NCBI RefSeq assembly: GCF_037042905.1
Contig: NW_026974141.1
Coordinates: 6,923,001 to 6,987,000 of the forward strand
Source of the DNA: Lytechinus pictus
Lineage: Eukaryota; Echinodermata; Echinoidea; Temnopleuroida; Toxopneustidae
Direction: 5' to 3'
DNA: 64,000 nucleotides
The position numbers and the translations under genes were made by a program. The notes under the pieces were generated by a model that saw nothing but the letters and a program-made list of their open reading frames with translations, ran no database searches and had not been told where the DNA came from. The stretch's first letter is position 1. Each line of letters opens with the position of its first letter. This document shows positions 56,061 through 64,000 of the stretch, one piece after another.

Positions 56061-56474
56061 GAGGTATCCTTGACAAAAAGCGAATCCCAGTATAGGGTTT
56101 AACCACCGCTCGTCTTTGCGCATAAGGTACTTCATCCGGTGCCACCAATATCGATATATTACAAATTCATTCAAGAGGGTTTTGGCCACGTGTTAGGTTC
56201 AGGATCGATAACCACCACTTCCATCCTCATCATGTTGTAATCGATAATCTGAATGAAGACTGCTTTTACGATAAGTCTCTGAACTTGAAAGGGATGGTTG
56301 GAATGAATATTCTTAAGTGGCAAAGAGAAAGTAAGTAACAAGAGTTGAAATTTCCATCAAAAGAACGCATGAGTATATGCATTAAGTGAATGAAATACGA
56401 CACGGGAGGGGCTATAAAATATTCTGAAAGGGGAGGGGAGGGGGTGAGACGACCTTATAGTCACATCATTTTAC

Positions 56475-57040
56475 TTAAAGGTCAAGTTCACCCCAGGAAA
56501 ATGCTGACTTGAATAAATAAAGAAAGATCAAACTAGCTTAGTGTTGAAAATTTCATCAAAATCGGATGTAAAATAAGAAAGTAATAACATTTTAAAGTTT
56601 CGCTTATTTTTCAAAAAACATTGATATACACAACTAGGTCAGTCAGTCGATGATGTCCATCACTCACTATTTCTTTTGTTTTTTATTGTTTGAATTGTAC
56701 AATATTTCATTTTTTATAGATTTGACAATAAGGACCAACTTGACTGAAACAAATAGTATTAAACAATGCTAAGTCCACATGTTCAGGGAGGAATTAATCG
56801 TTGTATCACTTGACAATGAGGGGAAAATTAAAATATATGAGTGGATGACGTCATAGTCTCCTCATTTGCTTACCAGCCAGGATGTGCATATAACTGTTTT
56901 GTGAAATTAAGCGAAACTTTAAAATGTCATAACTTTCTCTAATTTTACATCCGATTTCGATGAAATTTTCAGTTTTATGCTTGTTGGATTTTTCTTTTTA
57001 TATTTAAATCAACTTTTTGTTGGGGTGGACTTGTCTTTTA
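56475..57040. mobile_element. MITE family B, diverged complete copy
   Basis: TTAAAGGTCAAGTTCACCCCAGG at the left mirrors GGGGTGGACTTGTCTTTTA at the right. Internal arms mirror each other (ATTTCATCAAAATCGGATGTAAAAT with ATTTTACATCCGATTTCGATGAAATT), so the arms exceed 100 bp. No ORF. Confidence 0.85.
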
Positions 57041-57366
57041 TATTAAATTGAATGTTTTTATTTTATTTTTTATAACATGTTTTTATCGCCTTCTCTCAAA
57101 CCAAGTTTACAATATAATTTATATAAACAATGTAAGACCCATGAAGCAAATTCTCAAATCAAATATACAATAATAATATAAGTCTCATAAAGCGAATTCT
57201 ACAATCATTTGAGACAAGTATTTTCACAGTTATACAATTTTACAGCGACCATTGAGAATGGAATATATATATAAAAAATAATGAAGAAGATGCAACATCC
57301 CCCCACCCATCCCTATAGAGCTGCCCGTGGAAGAACACCATTAACCCTACATGCATGGATCTGGAA

Positions 57367-57426
<60 letters not shown>

Positions 57427-59800
57427 AAAAAAAAATTGTGCAGTAAGAAAATAAAAATGAGTTAAATACGGTCGACTTGTCAATCGCTAGGATGGCACTG
57501 ACATAATGAAGTAAATGCGATCTCGAGTAGATACGAACATACTATCCCCTATACGATATATCGTAATGCGATTTCGGATGAAACGATATACGTTTTCCGA
57601 TAAATCGGTTGACTGTCATTGTACAAACACTTGGATGCTGAAGTGGTTTGAATTTTCCAGTGTGTCGGCAGTGAAGTGCAAACCAGATACATTGAATGTT
57701 CTTTGCGATGTATCGATATACATTTTCCCGAGAAATCAGTGGGCTGATGTTAGCCAAAATACAGCAATTATCCCCAGTTGTAATCGTAGGTTTACGATGC
57801 ATTTAATGGCTGTCCTAGATATTATATTATATTTATTTTCGGGATATATTTCTTCGAATGAAATGTTTTTGAGAAAATTCACTAACAATACAGTGAAAGA
57901 AAGAATTGTATTAACTTTTATCTGAAAGAGATACAATTTTGGAGATCAATGCAACTTCCAAATTCGTAGGGGGAAAAAAACTTCCCTTATTAATGTTATT
58001 TGCACGGAAAGTCAGATGAAATAACCCCAGAGAGCTTTAGTTACAGTTAATTTATTTATAATACGCGGTATATTTCTCACAGATATAAATATTTTGTATT
58101 GATTCTCCCTCTACTGATCTATTGAGATATTCTTGTCTTTTCTGACGTCATTAGTCAAGATTATATAATTTCACCATGATAATTTTTATAGCAGACTACC
58201 CACTCCAACATGCACGCGTCTTTAAGGGTAATTAGCTGCAAAACAGACGGAAGACCTTACCTCATTATCTACCTTTTGACGAAGAATATAACCTCAAACG
58301 AATTAGATGGAAATAGGCTTCAAATTTATCAAGGCTCCTTAACGCGTAAAGAAGACACCAGAGGTGACGCAGTGTTCTATTAACGCGGGGGGGGGGGGGT
58401 CAATGACGCAGGTCTAAAAAGTATTCTGACAAGCCCGCCCCAAAAAGGTTAACGGTTGCCACCATGGAGTGGTTGCTATGATGTTGATAAGACCCCCCCC
58501 CCCCCCCCAAAAAAAAAAAAAAAAAAAAAAAAAAAATTAAATAAAATAAAATAAAAAAATAATGATAAAAATAATAATTCAATTTTTATATAAAAAATTA
58601 TCACACAGGAATTAACGAATTAAAGAAACATTATTTCTCAAGAAGTAAATGCAGGAAAATAAAAAAGAAATCGGCATCAAAGTACTTAAAAGTACATACT
58701 TAAACAACTAAATCATGTTTTATATTTGTAATTAATTCTAAAGCTGTGTGCATCTTATTGGAATTATTATTCATTTTGGATTCGGCAACATGTTATAATA
58801 GTGTGTTTAGAGGCGTCTATTGAAACATACAAATAAATGTATTTTTTAATTGCTCCAAAGTGTTTTACCTGAAGGGTGAAAAAGACTTGAGTAATGATAT
58901 AAAGTGTTTTTGCGCATTTTTGAATGCCTGCAACTATAGGCGAAGGGCAGGGTGCAAGTACCACCCCCCACACACACACACCGCCTATGATTTCAAAGGA
59001 AGTGAAAAAAAAAGAAGGGAGGAAAGGGAATACCAAAGAAAGAAGGACATAAAAATCGACCGTTTTAAAGTCAATAATTCCGTAATTAACCAATATAGAA
59101 CAAACAAAAAACACCTTCCTCCTCCCATTTTGGTTGTCTTACCCCCCCCCCCCCCCGCAAATCGAAGAGTCCTGTCGCCGCCCCTGTCTTTTTGTAAACG
59201 TCTTATACATTTCAACTGTTTGTGTAAGCCTCGTGTAATTTTAGCTAAATCTAACCTACTTGAATTCTCCGAAGTTCTCATGTCAGTAAAATTGAATATT
59301 TGCTTAACTCGAACGGCTTGTTTGTGGGCTTTCATCCAATTTCCAACCAGCACGGGATATAATTTACCATAACTCAAAGAATTTCCATAAATCAACTCGC
59401 TTCGCAACGGAACTATTCGTTTATTTGATATTCTCATTTAACTGACGTTGTAGTTTATATGCACGCTGACAATTATGCAAATCAATCGCCATCATGGCCA
59501 TTGTGAATGATTGCAGCATTAGGAACAGCAGGCTAGGCATGGGAAGATATAGACCTAGATGAGAAAGAAAGAGATTCGCATTGTAGATGTATTTGAATAG
59601 TAAGGGCATTGTGGGAATGATCAAAACTATGCACCCTATTCCAAAGCCAGTTAAAATGCGATCTTAAAAGATTGTTTGAAATAGCCAATGTGTTGGAGAA
59701 TACGTAACAGTAATAATAATGATAAATATAATGATGGTGATGATTGATGATGATTGTCATTATTGTTGTTGTTATTGTTATTATCTTTAACGTTAAATAT
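57041..59800. other. Non-coding stretch with microsatellites and homopolymers
   Basis: (GAAA)n at 57364-57428; poly-G at 58386-58399; poly-C then poly-A at 58493-58535; polyC-bearing piece at 58936-59190. 57550-57760 holds two loosely similar CGATATACRTTTTCC blocks. Long frames at 57515-57925 and 58860-59437 have no family resemblance and I do not call them genes. Confidence 0.45.
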
Positions 59801-62800
59801 CGCGAAATTTCCGATGCGCTAGTTGCACGAGCGCCCTCCAACTATTTCCACCCGCGCCAGAAATAATGTGTGCGCGTGCGTGAGAAAGAACGTTTACAAG
59901 CGCGGATGAGAGTGTGCGGTAGTAGTGTGGATTCGACCGACGTGCGTACGTGTACGGGTGCGTGTAAGCTTGTGTATGCATTACCAATTAAGAGTCATCA
60001 CATAGACTCGGTAAATCAATTCTGGGTAAACAGGAGCTGACAGGCGTGGAGTAGCGGAGCTAGGTTGATGGTAAACAAGTCTGTATGATCGAGGACATGG
60101 CACTTGTTCTAAGTAAACCGTCTTGACAATTATGGGTAAAACGATTTGTGACAATCCCGGGGAATAATATTCCGACGACGTATTTTTGTTAAGATGATAC
60201 GATTAAAGAGGCTCGTAGAGGCAATTGTATGTATTTTTTTGGTTAGATTATTTCAGAGATGAGACTTAATCGTCTTTACTCCAATCGTAAATTAATGTAT
60301 TTTAATATTTTCTTTCAGGCTCTTTTTAATTAATTGTGTATCGATATCATCGTCATCACAATTTTCGTCAGACGTGAACGCTCGATAGGGAAGTCTTAAC
60401 CCCCCTTCTCCCTATCCCTCTCTATGGAGGACATGGCGGCTCGCAGACAAAAAAAGAGTGGTTATTCCTTAAAGGAAATTGCAGCTGTCATTTGAAACTA
60501 CAATTACTTTTCGTGAACTGAATCATTGCTTGTATTGAAATCTTACTTCCGCGTTCCAAGATTAATTGCAGAGTCGCGTCATTATAATTGTACATAATAT
60601 AAGACATCACATTTCTTGAATAAATTAGGCTTCCTGGAAGCCGTGACTATGTGAGCTATTTTTCTTTTTCTATTTAGTTTCTGACTAGTCCTAAAAACAA
60701 TACACTTTCCTTTGTGAACATTCAAAAACACGATCAAATGTGACAAACAGAGAGAATTGATTGCAATGTGATATGTTTGTTTTGGCATTAATGTTCTTCT
60801 TTGGTTATATAAGGACCGTTTGTTGCTGTGCTTATATTTATTCCATTCCATTCAATGTGTTTTGATATTTCCAATGCACTTTCGCTTTATTTTGCTTTAT
60901 TTATTCATAAGTAAAAACGGTGTAGGGGAGATTCTAACATATTTATTTTAATTCACACAGTACCGGGCTGTTCGTCAGCGGCATTATGAGAGGGAAGCTC
61001 TTGCCCGAACTTTTTCAACGCTATTTTTCCCCCTCGAAATTGTATAAGCTTGGAAGCTGATGACCACCCACTTCACAAATCATCATTGTATTTTTTCCTT
61101 TAGACTATGCAACAGTATGCTTTTAAGATACCATCAATTATCGCCTTGGCGGCCTTGCCCTTTCCATTTAGTCCGTAATTTCTTGTTTGCAAAGAAAGAT
61201 GGAAAATACACATTGAACAAGCGAGGAAGGAAGGAGGACCCTTCAAGTTTTTAACATCTCCAACGAGCTTTGACAGTGAGCGATGCGATACAAGTCGGAA
61301 ACGATCGTTTCACGTTTCAAATGAGAAATGGGATGGCTTTGGTAAAGTGGTTGCCTCGAGCTGTCCGTCCAAAGCAGACAAGAGAGCGGGAACTAGATCA
61401 AATAACATAGATTTCATGACAAATCGATCAATGTTATCTTGCTTAGATGTTAAAATAGAATGAGTTGTATGGAAACGTAGAGAAACAAACGAGTGAATAT
61501 TGGGAAAAAGTGAAGGCCATGGATTTTACTTTCTTGATGGTTTGTTACAACTCTAAAGAAACTCTTTGGACCTGAATTAATAGTATTAAAAAATTCATAG
61601 AGAAATAAGGATACAAGTCACTAAGATAAATATTTTGACGAATTAAAAGGATTTCAGAATGGGGGTAATAAAGGATTAAACTGGCAGAATGGTAAATCAA
61701 GGGAATAAGAGGGCAGTTAGTAGTTTGTCTTCTATTTAAAATATAAATCACTGATTCAGTTAGTAAATTAAAAAATGTAGATCTAGTTTTTTCGGTGTCA
61801 GACAAGCCTGGTTAGAGTCTAATACTGGTTAGTTATGCATACTATATCTACTTTTTGCGATAGGGTATCTTCCAGCATGCTCTCAATGATTCGCAGTGTA
61901 TGACGAACATTCATTATTTTTTGTATTTGCTGCATTTTCTAACAACCGTCTTCCTTTTGCCGAGGTTTAGAAGGGTCAGTTGAAGGGTGTGAATATGTGT
62001 GTGTGCGCGTGTGTGTGAGGGGTGGAGGGTTTGTACGATCCAAGCCCTAACTTCAATCAACATATGACAAAAGTTAAATGGCAGAGGTATATTTATTCCG
62101 ACTAGCTCCCCGAGAATCCACCTTGTACGACCCCGTAAAAGATGGCAAGTTTCAAGTTTCAAAATTTAAAAGTTTATTGATTGGTATCCACTCTGGGCAC
62201 ACTGAATCGTTATCCTTTTCACGTAGTCGGTTTCTTGTAACATGTTGCGTGAAGCGTGGAATCAAGGAGGCGAAGGGAGGCCGGGACGATGGCTGTGACC
62301 TAGATTCCTCTCAAGTTTCGCTGCTTTTATTCTAAACCGCAGATTATTCTTATAAACCCGCTCTCTTTTGTTGCCATTTTCAGGTGATATGTCATTCATT
62401 CTTCTTTTTTTCTTTTAAATGCTTTGAGAGCATTAGCAACTTGCAACAAAAATAAAGAAAAACAAAGACATAGATCTGCCCATCTGACTTGTATGGAAGT
62501 TTCAACCTCTACCTGGCCCTGGTTGAGATAAACAATCTATTCGCTTATGCTTCGTAAGCGACGACAGACTAATCCAATGTGTCACATTTTCGTAATTGGG
62601 CGTCTGAAGAGAAACTCATTTTCCTTGCGATGTCGAGCACATGCGACGGGTGTAATTTTCAAGCCAATGGTCATGGCGGTGACATAAACCGAAGCATGGT
62701 GATCTTCTCAGTCGGAGAGAGGGTAGACATAAAAAACAAGGGGGTGAGGGGTATAGGTGGTTAAAAAGGAGGGGGATAGGGAGTGGTGGGTCGTTTCAGA

Positions 62801-63540
62801 AAAAAAACCTGTCACTATTCACTTTCCACTCTTAAAACAACTTGGTATGTAGCCTTGCAATCTAATCTCGTTTTATGTTATATTCTGTTGAGCAATACCA
62901 TGGACAAATGTTAAAATATTGCGCCTTATAATATTCTTGACAACCAGTGATGCTTTAGCGTAATAATGCAAACAAGTGTAACACCTGTAATAAAATCATA
63001 TGTAATCTACAATTTATTTCGGAATCTAGGAGTTGCTGTCCACAGCTGCAACAAGTGAAACTTTTTTTTTCATTTGTGGTCAGTCTCGCATAATAGGTGT
63101 GGGTCATTGGTGGTCAAGTCGTGATTTCTATTATTGAGACTGACCCTGTTAGGGAAAATATATCAAAGGAAACTATCAGCATAAGTAAAGCCTACTGATA
63201 AGTGACAAATGGAATATTTCGCCACTCCCGTATAGTGATTGCTTTGAAAATGATTAGTGTTCAAAAGGAGAGAGATTCCAGAAAGCCAACACTCCGAGAT
63301 GCAGTCAAGTACAAGCTCCGTAAGCACTAAACTAACACTTCATTTTTAGAGTGTAGATGAGACCAGTAGGATCATTCACAACACGTTTAGACTGATAGGG
63401 TCAAAGACAACCATAGTTGAGACAAATGCGATCAATCACGATACCTTGTCAGTCAGGGCACGGGACTTTTTTCTTTCTTTTTTTAACAAGTGCATGCACA
63501 CTAGTTACCAATAATGCACATAGCATTTCCATTTATTTGA
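59801..63540. other. Non-coding stretch with a CpG-rich patch
   Basis: 59805-59990 is rich in CG dinucleotides (GTGCGCGTGCG, GACGTGCGTACGTG) and could be a promoter region, but no adjacent coding exon is recognised. 60424-60498 has a 24-codon plus-strand frame (MEDMAARRQKKSGYSL...), too short to judge. I searched the minus strand for the missing GTPase P-loop exon and did not see it. Confidence 0.4.
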
Positions 63541-63544
63541 AAGC

Positions 63545-63672
63545 AGGATAAAAGAGCAATGTAGATTAAATTCCTTGCTCACGGGCATAGGTGCCGCCGC
63601 CGGGGATCGAACCCCGGACTTTACATGTATAGCCAGGCGCCTTAGACCACTCGGCCACGGCACCTCCACTGC
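63545..63672 (-). mobile_element. tRNA-derived SINE relic
   Basis: On the minus strand, GGTGCCG...CGGCACC could form an acceptor stem around GTGGCCGAGTGGTCTAAGGCG (A-box-like) and GGGGTTCGATCCCCGG (B-box). However, the anticodon stem does not pair and the T-arm spacing is off by one. The sequence continues CTATGCCCGTGAGCAAGGAATTTAATC, a SINE-type body. It is not a functional tRNA. Confidence 0.75.
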
Positions 63673-64000
63673 AACTCCTCAAGATTTTAACCGATACTAT
63701 CAGGAATGACAGCGTGGGCCGAGAGTCGAACTCTTTAATAGGACTTGACAACTTTCTCTTGGAAGAACCATGTACGTTATACTGTTATCAAGCCCTGCTG
63801 CTGCCCCGGGGCCATGATATTTCAACATAACTAGATTTGACACCGGTCCGGGATATATTTCAAACTTTTATAAGAAACATACCTTTCTTACCTGCGGGAA
63901 GAAAATCTACACCAGAACAATAACAAGGAAAATGAGTAGGAAATTTAAAAATAGGCAGACGGGACAACTATACGTACATCATTGATGCATAAACCAATTT
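63673..64000. other. Window end, nothing firmly assigned
   Basis: A minus-strand donor-like site, CCCGCAG|GTAAGAAAGG, lies near 63893. It could end an upstream exon of a minus-strand gene, but the sequence before it has no recognisable coding content. Confidence 0.3.

Noticed and set aside
57515-57925. 136-codon plus-strand frame
   Set aside because: No homology recognised, no splice or start context, and partly built of two similar CGATATAC blocks. It may be chance.
58860-59437. Two overlapping frames of 150-170 codons on opposite strands
   Set aside because: Both run through poly-C and purine tracts and show no family resemblance.
63590-63666. Possible tRNA gene
   Set aside because: A and B boxes and an acceptor stem are present, but the anticodon stem does not pair and the T-arm is one base off. 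Adjoining sequence is SINE-like.

Overview
This window is animal (eukaryotic) nuclear DNA: spliced genes with GT..AG introns, AATAAA signals, tRNA-derived SINEs, non-LTR retrotransposons (LINEs), and many short terminal-inverted-repeat elements with no coding capacity. The protein sequences together with the SINE and miniature-element types point to a marine deuterostome, most likely an echinoderm such as a sea urchin. That assignment is inference from family resemblance; no alignment was run. No bacterial operons, CRISPR arrays or rRNA genes are present.

Four host genes are supported. (1) Minus strand, about 13.8-5.8 kb: an unrecognised secretory-pathway protein with a clean signal peptide, assembled from three to four exons. 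(2) Plus strand, 23.29-32.03 kb: BORCS5 (myrlysin), the N-myristoylated BORC subunit, complete in four exons (247 codons). (3) Plus strand, 36.37-45.6 kb: a TMEM216-family tetraspan protein of the ciliary transition zone, modelled as six exons (161 codons), with a tentative 17-nt microexon. (4) Minus strand, 54.38-52.72 kb: the last two coding exons of a RERG/RASL11/RASL12-like Ras-family GTPase; the exon with the P-loop was not found in the window. BORCS5 and TMEM216 lie head to tail about 4.3 kb apart. They act in different compartments (lysosome positioning and cilium) and I see no sign of co-regulation.

The rest is dominated by mobile and repetitive DNA. A nearly full-length Jockey-superfamily LINE (minus strand, 18.1-22.5 kb) has one reading-frame break in its endonuclease and sits inside an older miniature inverted-repeat element, whose two halves flank it. 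Decayed relatives lie at 4.8-5.3, 9.9-10.7, 24.2-25.0 and 25.6-26.3 kb. At least ten inverted-repeat families or hairpins are delimited, including a near-perfect 68-bp-arm palindrome at 23.88-24.03 kb. Three elements (3.15-4.17, 28.26-29.17 and 42.12-42.80 kb) share one unusual plan: a terminal stem-loop, then a GTC-rich stretch, then an internal array of 135-190 bp repeats whose sequence differs between elements. In the 42-kb copy each 154-bp unit carries a perfect DR1 nuclear-receptor-type site.

The most unusual gene-linked observation is downstream of the BORCS5 stop codon. About six diverged tandem copies of the last ~95 bp of its coding sequence follow, some still open in the original frame. 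I did not find a convincing new multi-gene system. The strongest leads are this reiterated terminal exon, the stem-loop/minisatellite element class, and the nested LINE-in-MITE insertion.
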